Positions 1 to 7,541 of a stretch of DNA of 64,000 nucleotides are shown piece after piece. Each line of letters begins with the position of its first letter. Positions within the stretch are counted from its first letter, which is position 1. The notes below the pieces were generated by a model that saw nothing but the letters and a program-made list of their open reading frames with translations, did no database searches and had not been told where the DNA came from. The translations under genes were made by a program, and so were the position numbers. The DNA lies in NCBI RefSeq assembly GCF_041435355.1, contig NZ_CP108442.1:992001-1056000 (forward strand). The letters run 5' to 3'. This DNA comes from Streptomyces sp. NBC_01276. GTDB taxonomy: Bacteria; Actinomycetota; Actinomycetes; Streptomycetales; Streptomycetaceae.

Positions 1-2
1 TC

Positions 3-1334
3 GCCGTACCCCTGCGGGCCCGGGGCGTCGTGCTGGGGATGGCCGGCTACTGGCGGGGGAAGGACGCCGCGCCGTTCGACGAGGAGGACGTGTCCTTCGC
101 CGAGGAGCTGACCGCACGGGCGGCGCTGTCCGTCGACAACGCCCGCCGTTACACCCGCGAGCACACCGTGGCCGACACCCTGCAGCGCAGTCTGCTGCCG
201 CGTGGCGTCCCCGAGCAGTCCGCCGTGGAGGTCGCGCACCGCTACGTGTCCGCGCAGGCCGGTGTGGGCGGCGACTGGTTCGACGTCATCCCCCTGCCCG
301 GCGCCCGGGTGGCGCTGGTGGTCGGCGACGTCGTCGGGCACGGTCTGTACGCCGCCGCCACCATGGGTCGCCTGCGTACGGCCGTGTACAACTTCTCCAC
401 CCTCGACCTGCCTCCGGACGAGCTCCTGAGCCACCTGGACGAGCTGGTCGCCCACATCGACACCGACCAGCAGGAGTGGCAGGGCATCACCGGAGCCACC
501 TGCCTGTGCGCCGTCTACGACCCCGTCTCGGGGCGGGTGACGGCCGCCACCGCCGGCCATCCGGGCCCCGCCCTGGTCCACCCCGACGGCAGCGTGTCCT
601 TCCCCGAGGTGCCGGTCTCCCCGCCGCTGGGCCTGGGCGAGGGCCTGCCCATGGAGACCGCGGAGCTGAGCCTGCCCGAGGGCTCCCTGCTGGCGCTCTT
701 CACCAACGGGCTGATCGAGGGCCGCGACCGCGATCCGGACGCGGGCCTCGCGGCGCTGCGCGCCGCCCTGTCCGGGCCGGCCCGTACCCCGGAGGAAACC
801 TGCACCGCGGTGATCGAGGCGGTGCTGCCCACCCGGCCCAGCGACGACATCGCGCTGCTGGTGGCACGGACCCGCCGGCTGGACCCGGCGCGGATCGCCG
901 AGTGGGACGTACCGCCCGACCCGGCGCAGGTGTCCCGGGTGCGCAACGCGTGCGCCCGGCGGCTGGCCGACTGGGGCCTGGACGAGATCGCCTTCACGAC
1001 GGAGCTCATCCTGAGCGAACTGATCACCAACGCCATCCGCTACGGGAGCGAGCCCATCCGGGTGAGGCTGCTGTACGACCGCGGCCTGATCTGCGAGGTC
1101 TCCGACGGGTCGAGCACCTCCCCGCACCTGCGCCGGGCGGAGGAGACCGACGAGGGCGGCCGCGGCCTGTTCCTCGTCGCGCAGTTCGCCCAGCGCTGGG
1201 GCACCCGCTACACCGCCCGCGGCAAGATCATTTGGAGCGAGCAGGCCCTCCACGAGGCAGTGGTGGGGGGTGTGCCGCCCGCAACGCTTCCGGGGGAGGC
1301 GCTCCTGGCCGGCTGGGACGACGAGCCCCTCTGA
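3..1334 (+). CDS. SpoIIE-type PP2C phosphatase with C-terminal HATPase domain (5' end outside window)
   Basis: The frame is open from base 3, so the gene begins upstream; the first in-window start-like codon (base 30) lies inside what looks like the end of a GAF domain. A PP2C/SpoIIE phosphatase domain follows, with metal-binding aspartates in GGDWFDV and VVGDVVGHG and near the end in SDDIALL. The usual YTDGL motif reads FTNGL, so one acidic position is Asn. The last ~130 residues form an HATPase_c fold with an N-box-like ELITNAIRYG and a glycine-rich EGGRGLF loop. In Streptomyces such GAF-PP2C-HATPase proteins act in partner-switching control of sigma factors, dephosphorylating anti-anti-sigma proteins and possibly binding sigma factors through the HATPase part. 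The partner is not adjacent; an HATPase/STAS pair lies at 57.7-58.5 kb but any link is speculative. Architecture is well supported, target unknown. Confidence 0.9.
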   Translation, partial: AVPLRARGVVLGMAGYWRGKDAAPFDEEDVSFAEELTARAALSVDNARRYTREHTVADTLQRSLLPRGVPEQSAVEVAHRYVSAQAGVGGDWFDVIPLPGARVALVVGDVVGHGLYAAATMGRLRTAVYNFSTLDLPPDELLSHLDELVAHIDTDQQEWQGITGATCLCAVYDPVSGRVTAATAGHPGPALVHPDGSVSFPEVPVSPPLGLGEGLPMETAELSLPEGSLLALFTNGLIEGRDRDPDAGLAALRAALSGPARTPEETCTAVIEAVLPTRPSDDIALLVARTRRLDPARIAEWDVPPDPAQVSRVRNACARRLADWGLDEIAFTTELILSELITNAIRYGSEPIRVRLLYDRGLICEVSDGSSTSPHLRRAEETDEGGRGLFLVAQFAQRWGTRYTARGKIIWSEQALHEAVVGGVPPATLPGEALLAGWDDEPL

Positions 1335-1448
1335 CGGGCGGCGGGCGGCGCGAACGGCAGCGGACACCACCGGCTGGAACTGCGCTGCCGGGGGCATCGA
1401 ACGTACGCTGGTCTCGACCGGTACGCGCCCGCCCGCCATGGAGCCTTA

Positions 1449-2594
1449 GTGCCCGCACCTCGTCTCCGGACAGCCGCCGTCGGAGTCTGCCTCGCCCTCG
1501 CGGCGGCGCCCCTCGGCGGCTGCGGGGACAAGCCGACCGCCGTGCCCAGGACCCCCGCGGCGGCCACCTCCGCCGCGGACGCCGGCGGCATGGCGGCACT
1601 GACCGCGGCGGCGAAGAAGGAGGGGGCGCTCAACGCGATCGCGCTCCCGGACGACTGGGCCAACTACGGCGCACTGATCGACGGCTTCGAGAAGAAGTAC
1701 GGGATCAAGGTCTCGGTGGAGCACCCGGAGGGCAGCAGCCAGGACGAGATCAACGCCCTGAAGGAGCACAGGCGCGACGGCCGCGCCCCCGACGTGATCG
1801 ACGTGGGGGGCTCCTTCGCCCAGTCCGCGGCACAGCAGGGCCTGCTCGCACCGTACAAGGTCGCCCCGTGGAACAGCATTCCCGAGGAGCAGAAGGACCC
1901 GCACGCCCTCTGGTACAACAATTACGGCGGCTACGTTTCGATCGGCTGCGACGCCAAGCGCGTCAAGAACTGCCCCGCGACCTTCGCCGATCTGCGCAAG
2001 CCCGAGTACAAGGGCAAGGTCACGCTCAACGGCGACCCGACCAAATCGGGCTCCGCCTTCGCCGGCGTGTACGCGGCGGCCCTGGCGAACGGGGGGTCCT
2101 TCGACGACATCCAGCCCGGTATCGACTTCTTCGCCGAGCTGAGAAGGAACGGCAACTTCGTCCCGGTCGAATCCACCCCGACGACGATCGAGAAGGGACA
2201 GACCCCGATCAGCATCGACTGGGACTTCCTCAACCTCGGATACGCCGACGAATTCCGCAGGAAGGGCGCGGACGTCGACTGGCGGACCGCCATCCCCTTC
2301 GACGGCAGTTTCGCCGAGTACTACGCCCACGGGGTGAACAAGGACGCCCCGCACCCGGCGGCGGCACGCCTGTGGCAGGAGTACGTCTTCAGCCCGGAGG
2401 GCCAGAACATCAGGCTCGGCGCCTACGCACGCCCCGTGCTCATGGACGCCATGGCGAAGGACGGCACCCTCGACAAGGCCGCCGCGGACAACCTGCCGAC
2501 GGTCGAGGGCACGCCGACGTTCCCGACGGAGGCGCAGCGGGAGAAGGCGAAGGAGACCGTCAACCGCAACTGGGCCGAAGCCGTTCCGGGCTGA
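1449..2594 (+). CDS. ABC transporter substrate-binding lipoprotein (orphan)
   Basis: 381-residue secreted lipoprotein. The GTG start gives a signal peptide ending in a lipobox-like GGCGD, so the mature protein should be anchored through Cys. The body reads as a type II periplasmic-binding fold: an early KKEGALN segment, a PDVIDVGG strand, TPISIDW in the hinge region and a C-terminal FSPEGQN segment typical of iron(III)- or polyamine-type binding proteins (COG1840 or SBP_bac_8 like). No permease or ATPase gene is next to it: the upstream gene is a phosphatase and the downstream gene is convergent, 27 bases away. It must therefore work with a transporter encoded elsewhere or act as a stand-alone sensor. 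The ligand cannot be told from sequence. Confidence is high for family, low for substrate. Confidence 0.85.
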   Translation: MPAPRLRTAAVGVCLALAAAPLGGCGDKPTAVPRTPAAATSAADAGGMAALTAAAKKEGALNAIALPDDWANYGALIDGFEKKYGIKVSVEHPEGSSQDEINALKEHRRDGRAPDVIDVGGSFAQSAAQQGLLAPYKVAPWNSIPEEQKDPHALWYNNYGGYVSIGCDAKRVKNCPATFADLRKPEYKGKVTLNGDPTKSGSAFAGVYAAALANGGSFDDIQPGIDFFAELRRNGNFVPVESTPTTIEKGQTPISIDWDFLNLGYADEFRRKGADVDWRTAIPFDGSFAEYYAHGVNKDAPHPAAARLWQEYVFSPEGQNIRLGAYARPVLMDAMAKDGTLDKAAADNLPTVEGTPTFPTEAQREKAKETVNRNWAEAVPG

Positions 2595-2621
2595 GGGCCG
2601 GGCGGCCCATGCCGGTTCCGG

Positions 2622-3578
2622 TCATTGCTCGCGGCGCAGCTCGTCGAGCCGCTTCTCGAAGGCCTTCGTCTCCGCGATAAGACGCTCGCGCGCTTCCTTC
2701 TGCCGCTCGTCGCCCCGGCGCTTGAACGCCTTGGTGAAATGCGGCTGCAGCTGGGTCCACCAGCCGTGGTCCAGCATCGCCCAGGACTGCGGGCACAACG
2801 GGGCACGGGTCTTGGGCAGGTAGCCGGCGGCGACCAGGGGGGCGTGGAACTTCTTCGGGTCGCTCCCCTCCAGGTAGCACAGGAAGTTGAAGACCCGTTG
2901 CTGGGTGACGGGGTGATCGCCGGAGAGCCCCTCCAGCGTCAGCCGGCCCTCCCTGCGGGCGATCTCGTCGAACAGGACCGCGGCTGCCAGCGTCGGGCCG
3001 GCTCCCACCTGGTTGATGGTGGAGAACGACGCGTACCCGTCGGCGGCGTCCTCCTCCAGGCCGAGGTTGGCCAGCATCAGCTGACGCTGCAGGGCATGGC
3101 CCAGCTCGTGACCGAAGATGAACCGGGTCGAAGCCGCGGTCAGGTCGTCGGCGTTGAACTCGTCCGCGGGGAGCGGGGCAGGACGCTTGACGGTCTTGAC
3201 CACGTCACCGAGGGCCTTTTCGATCTCGGTCAGGAACGCCGCCGTCATGAAGATCGTCCTGCCGTCGGGCTGGGTGACCGCGTCCGTGACCCCGGGCGGG
3301 ACCTTGTCGGTGACCTTCACGACCAGGTCGTGCGGGAGGACGAGCGCCTCGTTCACCCAGTCGGCGGCCTGCTCCAGCACGCCGGACCTGCGGACCACGT
3401 CCACGGCGTGCCGGTCCTCGGGCTTGATCGTGTCATCCTCGTAGACCACGGTGACCTCGCCGCCCGTGGCGGCCGCGCCGCCGTCGGCGCCGCACGAGAC
3501 GGCTGCGAAGCCGACGGCGAGCAGCGCCCCCACGGAAGCGGTCCGCAGCAGGGCCGTGTACCCACCGGCGCTCGACAC
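2622..3578 (-). CDS. DUF4344-type secreted metallopeptidase-like lipoprotein
   Basis: The chosen GTG at 3578 is preceded by an AGAGGAG ribosome site and is followed at once by a hydrophobic signal peptide ending in AAVSCGAD, a lipobox. The longer frame to 3698 adds low-complexity sequence and is less likely. The mature part (about 290 residues) contains GHELGHALQ, a zincin HExxH active site, with acidic residues following at LGLEEDAADGYA that could supply the third zinc ligand, as in DUF4344 putative metallopeptidases. The C-terminus is a charged helix rich in Lys, Arg and Glu. It is convergent with the solute-binding gene and divergent from copZ. The substrate is unknown; export as a lipoprotein suggests work on the outer face of the membrane. 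A promoter-like sequence lies about 90-115 bases upstream. Confidence 0.82.
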   Translation of the reverse strand: MSSAGGYTALLRTASVGALLAVGFAAVSCGADGGAAATGGEVTVVYEDDTIKPEDRHAVDVVRRSGVLEQAADWVNEALVLPHDLVVKVTDKVPPGVTDAVTQPDGRTIFMTAAFLTEIEKALGDVVKTVKRPAPLPADEFNADDLTAASTRFIFGHELGHALQRQLMLANLGLEEDAADGYASFSTINQVGAGPTLAAAVLFDEIARREGRLTLEGLSGDHPVTQQRVFNFLCYLEGSDPKKFHAPLVAAGYLPKTRAPLCPQSWAMLDHGWWTQLQPHFTKAFKRRGDERQKEARERLIAETKAFEKRLDELRREQ

Positions 3579-3665
3579 CCCGGCCGGCTCCTCTCGTTCG
3601 TCACGACGTGGCGGCGGGCAGGTGCGCGCCCGCAGGGGACCCGAGCCCGAGAACCCGCCACGCGG

Positions 3666-3694
3666 ATTATGATCGAAGTGGCTTTTGTCTACAA
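3666..3694 (-). promoter_or_regulatory. Sigma-70-type promoter for the DUF4344 gene
   Basis: Read on the minus strand, TTGTAG (3694-3689) and CATAAT (3671-3666) are separated by exactly 17 bases, close to the HrdB consensus. Transcription would begin near 3659 and give a leader of about 80 bases before the GTG at 3578. The site sits in a locally A+T-richer patch between divergent genes. Assigned from sequence match only. Confidence 0.5.
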
Positions 3695-3826
3695 GCACCC
3701 GCTTGATGCTATTTCCTTCCCTCGATTCGGGGCATCCGCGCGGGCACCCGGACGGGGTCCGGTGCGACTACGTGGCGGAGGGCGCCCGGGGCCTCCGCGC
3801 GTCCCGCCGACCGGAGGAGAGAAGCC

Positions 3827-4036
3827 ATGACCGAGCAGCGCTACCGCGTGACCGGCATGAGCTGCGGGCACTGTGCCGAGCGGCTCACCCGCGAAGTGGC
3901 CCTGGTTCCCGGGGTGAGCGGCGTCGCCGTGGACCTCGGCGCCCAGACCGTCACCGTGAGCGGCGAGCCGCTGGACGAGGTCCTGATCAGGGACGCGATC
4001 ACCGGGGCCGGCTACGGCGTCGCGGCGGTGCTGTGA
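3827..4036 (+). CDS. copZ: CopZ-like heavy-metal-associated domain protein
   Basis: 69-residue single HMA domain. The metal site MxCxxC is seen as GMSCGHC at residues 10-16, and the length and beta-alpha-beta-beta-alpha-beta pattern (VTGMSC, VSGVAVDLGAQTVTV, GYGVAAVL) match the whole CopZ/Atx1 family. Such proteins bind Cu(I) in the cytoplasm and hand it to a P1B-type ATPase or a CsoR-type repressor. Neither partner is adjacent, which is unusual since copZ is often next to a copA gene. The start is supported by GGAGGAGAGAAGCC just before ATG. The symbol is by family; binding of another soft metal is possible. Confidence 0.85.
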   Translation: MTEQRYRVTGMSCGHCAERLTREVALVPGVSGVAVDLGAQTVTVSGEPLDEVLIRDAITGAGYGVAAVL

Positions 4037-4286
4037 CCGCACGCCGGGACAACAGCCCTGCAACAGGCGGCTGTTGAAAGGTCGAACGCCGCAAGATAGC
4101 AGCCTTTCGAGGAGTTGCCCGGATGTTTATCCGATGGTGATGGTCCTTCCTCCCTGACGCCACACCGGGCACTAGCGTCCCGTGGCACCCCAGGAGAGCC
4201 GGATGTGCGGGTGTGAACCGCACGGCACGCGCCGGCGGCCGGCACGGCCCCGACTCTCCTGCAGGACCACGGAGCAAGGAGGCAAT

Positions 4287-5039
4287 GTGCTGTCATTCCG
4301 GCGGCGATCCGGCAGCGGCTTGTCGGTGGCCACGAAGTACACGATCGGAAGCGGCCTGGTCATCAGTGCCCTGGCCGTCACGCTGATCGCGCTGCTGATC
4401 CCCGTGGCCAAGTACGGCGACCGCGCCTCGGCGGCCACCACGGGAGCGGCGGCACCGGCAGCGGGGATCGTGGACGACGGCGCCGGGATCATGAGCACGG
4501 CGTACGGGCCGCTCACCCCCACCGACCGGGACTTCGTCCGCAAGGTGCGGCTCGCCGGGCTCTGGGAGCTGCCCGCGGGGCGACAGGCCCAGCAGCGCGG
4601 GACGCGCCCCTCCGTGCGCACGGCCGGGGAACACCTCGTCATGGGCCACACCGACCTCGACCGCCAGGTCCTCCAGGTCGGCCAGGCCCTCGGCATCGAC
4701 CTCCCCGACCGGCCCAACGCTCAGCAGCAGGGCTGGCTCGACCAGATGACGGCCGCCCAGGGCAACGAGTACGAGCGGCTGTTCGTGCAGCTGCTGCGGC
4801 GGGCGCACGGCAAGGTGTTCCAGCTGGTGGCGCAGGTCCGGGCGCAGACCCGGAACTCCATGGTGCGTGCCCTGGCCACCTCGGCCAACACCACGGTCCT
4901 GGACCACATCTCGGTCCTGGAGGAGAGCGGGCTCGTCGACTTCGACTCGCTCTCCGACGCGAGCCCGGCCCCGTCCTCCCCCTCCTCCCCGGTCCGCCAG
5001 GGGGCGTCGTCCCCCTCATCCGTCCGATCGACGAAGTGA
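4287..5039 (+). CDS. DUF4142-family membrane-anchored protein
   Basis: The start is the GTG at 4287, placed just after AAGGAGG; upstream in-frame codons lack a ribosome site. The 250-residue product has a cytoplasmic start, one hydrophobic segment (about residues 18-40) and then a helical extracytoplasmic domain of the DUF4142 type: a first segment with LTPTDRDFVRKVRLAGLWE, a central HLVMGHTDLDRQVLQVG helix and a last helix with LDHISVLEESGLVDF. DUF4142 proteins resemble four-helix ferritin-like bundles; their role is not settled. The C-terminal 30 residues are a Ser/Pro-rich tail. The gene is 9 bases upstream of the DUF1996 gene and probably co-transcribed with it, a pairing that suggests a shared envelope role. 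Confidence 0.8.
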   Translation: MLSFRRRSGSGLSVATKYTIGSGLVISALAVTLIALLIPVAKYGDRASAATTGAAAPAAGIVDDGAGIMSTAYGPLTPTDRDFVRKVRLAGLWELPAGRQAQQRGTRPSVRTAGEHLVMGHTDLDRQVLQVGQALGIDLPDRPNAQQQGWLDQMTAAQGNEYERLFVQLLRRAHGKVFQLVAQVRAQTRNSMVRALATSANTTVLDHISVLEESGLVDFDSLSDASPAPSSPSSPVRQGASSPSSVRSTK

Positions 5040-5048
5040 AGTGATCAC

Positions 5049-6464
5049 ATGAGTCAAAAGGGCCACAGGCGCCCCCGGTTGAAACTCCTGGCCGCGGCGT
5101 GCGCGCTGGTACTGGGCGGCGGCGGGGTCGCCGTCGTCGCGGGCAACGCGAACGCCGGCCAGGACGCCGGCCGCACCGGCGAGGTGACCGCGACCATCGA
5201 CTGTCCGGACGTGGGCGACCGGCTCACGGACGTACCCGACCAGGCGCGGGCCGAGGTCGACCAGAACCTCGCCCAGCTCGACGGCCAGGTCGCCGACGCC
5301 TACCGGCAGCTCGCCGCCGGGCAGGTGAGCAAGAAGAAGGTCCAGAAGGACGCGCTCCTGGGCCGGCTCAAGGACCAGCGCTCCACCACCATCCGGCGCG
5401 TGTCCGACGTGATCGGCCGTTCCGCCGGACGCCCCGAGGGGCTGGACGCGCTGAGCGGATGCACCATGAAGGAGGCTCCCGCGGAGGCCGACCCCGGTGT
5501 CGGCGCGGCGGCCGACGCGGCGGTCGCCGCCGCGGCCGACCCGGCGCGCGATCCCGACGCGGCGCGCAGCATCGGGCAGAAACGGGGTCCCGCCCAGAGC
5601 GACTTCGTCAACATCGCCAAGGTGCGGCCGAACGTGAACGCCCCCGCCGCCGGGCGCGGCGCCTCCACCGGCTCGTTCTCCTCGCAGTGCGGGCGCAACG
5701 AGAACGGCCACTTCAACCCCGACAACGTCATCGTCGCCCCCGGCGTCTCCAACGGCGCCCACCACATGCACGACTACGTGGGCAACAAGACGACCAACGC
5801 CTTCTCCTCCAACAACAGTCTCGCGGCCTCCGGAACGACCTGCGGCAACGGCGACCAGTCCGCCTACTACTGGCCGGTGCTGCGGCTGCGCGACGGGAAG
5901 GCGGAGCGGGACGCCAAGGCCCCGGGCGGCGGACAGGACGCCAACGTGGGCACGATCCTGCGGCCGAAGCAGGTCACGATCGACTTCAAGGGGAGCCCCG
6001 TCGGCCAGGTCAAGGCGATGCCGCGGTTCCTGCGCATCATCACGGGTGACGCCAAGGCCTTCACCAACGGCACCGCCAACGCCAACGCCTCGTGGAGCTG
6101 CACCGGCTTCGAGGACCGGCAGCTGAAGGACAAGTACCCGATCTGTCCGAAGGGCAGCGACGTGGTGCGCACCTTCACCTTCCAGAGCTGCTGGGACGGC
6201 CGCAACACCGACAGCGCCAACCACCGTACGCACGTGGCCTTCGCGGACAAGGCGGGCCGCTGCCCGAAGGGTTTCGCCGCGATCCCGCAGCTGGTGCAGC
6301 GGATCACCTACGGGGTCGCGCCCGGTGCCCGCTTCGCGGTCGACAGCTTCCCGGAGCAGCTGCACAAGCCGGTGACCGACCACGGCGACTTCATCAACGT
6401 CATGTCGAACGGGCTCATGGCCAAGGCCGTGAGCTGCATCAACGGCGGGCGCACCTGCCGCTGA
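5049..6464 (+). CDS. Secreted DUF1996 protein
   Basis: 471 residues. The N-terminus has a signal peptide (hydrophobic stretch at about residues 11-32, then NANAGQ as a likely cleavage region). Residues about 50-200 form a low-complexity, Ala/Asp-rich helical linker. From about residue 205 onward the DUF1996 domain is clear: SNGAHHMHDYVGNKTTNAF, YYWPVLR, a later SCWDGRNTD and HRTHVAFAD, with several Cys that probably form disulphides. DUF1996 proteins are widespread as secreted proteins in fungi and actinomycetes; His-rich motifs suggest a metal or carbohydrate site but no activity is assigned. It follows the DUF4142 gene closely and is ended by a strong hairpin. Confident as to family, function unknown. 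Confidence 0.85.
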   Translation: MSQKGHRRPRLKLLAAACALVLGGGGVAVVAGNANAGQDAGRTGEVTATIDCPDVGDRLTDVPDQARAEVDQNLAQLDGQVADAYRQLAAGQVSKKKVQKDALLGRLKDQRSTTIRRVSDVIGRSAGRPEGLDALSGCTMKEAPAEADPGVGAAADAAVAAAADPARDPDAARSIGQKRGPAQSDFVNIAKVRPNVNAPAAGRGASTGSFSSQCGRNENGHFNPDNVIVAPGVSNGAHHMHDYVGNKTTNAFSSNNSLAASGTTCGNGDQSAYYWPVLRLRDGKAERDAKAPGGGQDANVGTILRPKQVTIDFKGSPVGQVKAMPRFLRIITGDAKAFTNGTANANASWSCTGFEDRQLKDKYPICPKGSDVVRTFTFQSCWDGRNTDSANHRTHVAFADKAGRCPKGFAAIPQLVQRITYGVAPGARFAVDSFPEQLHKPVTDHGDFINVMSNGLMAKAVSCINGGRTCR

Positions 6465-6477
6465 CGCCGTCCGGGAC

Positions 6478-6513
6478 GGGCGCCGGCCCGGGGCTCGTCC
6501 CGGGCCGGCGCCC
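6478..6513 (+). terminator. Perfect 15-bp hairpin terminator after the DUF1996 gene
   Basis: The 15-base arms at 6478-6492 and 6499-6513 are exact reverse complements with a 6-base loop (GCTCGT). It lies 13 bases after the stop codon. There is no U-tract, as is common for Streptomyces terminators. It is followed directly by three copies of an 8-bp tandem repeat. Confidence 0.75.
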
Positions 6514-6537
6514 GTACGTCCGTACGTCCGTACGTCC
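6514..6537. repeat. 8-bp tandem repeat, three copies
   Basis: GTACGTCC occurs three times head to tail, then degenerates into GTACCCGTACGCG. GTAC within each unit is self-complementary, so the run can pair with itself. It lies between the terminator and the sigma-factor gene and may be a binding array or slippage-made filler. Confidence 0.8.
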
Positions 6538-6603
6538 GTACCCGTACGCGTCCGGTGCCCGCGGCCGCGCGTACGGGTGCCGAAAGCGGCGAGGAGGAGT
6601 GCG

Positions 6604-7440
6604 ATGCCCGGATCACGCGACACCGCGGACCGTCCGCGGACATGTTCACGTCCACGTCCACGCCCACCGGAGGAGGAGCAGGTCCCTCCGCCCCCCGACG
6701 CGGAACTCACCCGGCGCCTGCGCCTGCCCGGCGGCGATGCCGAGGAGGCGGCCGTGCGTGAGCTCCTCTACCGGCGGCACCGGCGTGCCGCCCTCGCCTA
6801 CGCGCGCACCTGCTGCCGTACCCCGCAGGACGCCGAGGACCTGGTGTCGGAGGCGTTCTTGCGGACCTTCCAGGCGGTCCGCTCCGGCTCCGGGCCCCGC
6901 GGGCCCTGGCGCGCGTACCTGCTGGCGGTGGTCCGGCACACGGCGATGGAATGGCGCGACCGCGCCGGACGGACCCTGCTGACCGCGGACTGCGACTCCT
7001 GGTGCCGGCAGGCGCCCGGCGGCGACCCCCAGGGACAGGTGATGGCCGACGAGGACCGCCGGCTCGTGGCGCGCTCCTTCCGGGCGCTCCCGGTGCGCTG
7101 GCAGACCGTCCTGTGGCACACGCTGGTGGAGGAGGAGTCCCCGCACCGGATCGCGGCGCGGCTGGGCATCACCCCCAGCGCGGTGAACTCGCTGGCGTTC
7201 CGGGCACGCGAGGGGCTGCGGGAGGCGTACCTCGGCGCCCATCTGGACGCGGCGGCGGGCGGCGGGCGGTGCGGCCACTACAGCGGCATGCTCGGCACGG
7301 CGGTCCGGCGGGGCGGTACGCAGCGCCCGCGGGGGCTGGTCCGCCACCTCGCGGGGTGCGGCCCGTGCGCGCGGGCCTACGCGGAGCTGCTCGACCTCAA
7401 CGCGACGCTGCGCGGCGCCCCGGCGCCCGCACCGGCGTAG
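6604..7440 (+). CDS. ECF-type RNA polymerase sigma factor with C-terminal zinc-finger-like extension
   Basis: The ATG at 6604 follows GAGGAGG at good distance and is preferred over the GTG at 6577. The product is 278 residues. Sigma region 2 is seen in YARTCCRTPQDAEDLVSEAF and region 4 in LPVRWQTVLWHTLVEEESP with HRIAARLGITPSAVNSLAFR as the helix-turn-helix. After region 4 come about 80 extra residues with CGHYSGML and LVRHLAGCGPCARAY, an H-x3-C-x2-C pattern like the zinc-binding anti-sigma (ZAS) domain. Thus a sigma factor and an anti-sigma-like finger appear fused in one chain. Such fusions are known in actinomycete ECF groups and may sense redox or metal state directly. No separate anti-sigma gene is adjacent. 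Target promoters cannot be told here. Confidence 0.85.
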   Translation: MPGSRDTADRPRTCSRPRPRPPEEEQVPPPPDAELTRRLRLPGGDAEEAAVRELLYRRHRRAALAYARTCCRTPQDAEDLVSEAFLRTFQAVRSGSGPRGPWRAYLLAVVRHTAMEWRDRAGRTLLTADCDSWCRQAPGGDPQGQVMADEDRRLVARSFRALPVRWQTVLWHTLVEEESPHRIAARLGITPSAVNSLAFRAREGLREAYLGAHLDAAAGGGRCGHYSGMLGTAVRRGGTQRPRGLVRHLAGCGPCARAYAELLDLNATLRGAPAPAPA

Positions 7441-7471
7441 GGCCGCTCGCCCTTCCGTGCGCGAACGGCGT

Positions 7472-7508
7472 CCGCCCGGCCTCCCCGTGGTACGGGAAGG
7501 CCGGGCGG
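7472..7508. terminator. Bidirectional hairpin between convergent genes
   Basis: Arms 7472-7488 and 7492-7508 pair over 17 positions with one mismatch around a 3-base loop. The hairpin sits between the stop of the sigma-factor gene (7440) and the stop of the minus-strand regulator gene (7542), so it can end transcription from both sides. Confidence 0.7.
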
Positions 7509-7541
7509 TTCCGGTTCACGGGCGGCGCGTCCGCGCGGTGC

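Noticed and set aside
476..2680. 734-codon frame overlapping the phosphatase and solute-binding genes
   Set aside because: It reads almost only Arg, Pro, Gly and Ala, has no ribosome site and covers two well-supported genes in another frame; it is a shadow of high-G+C coding DNA.
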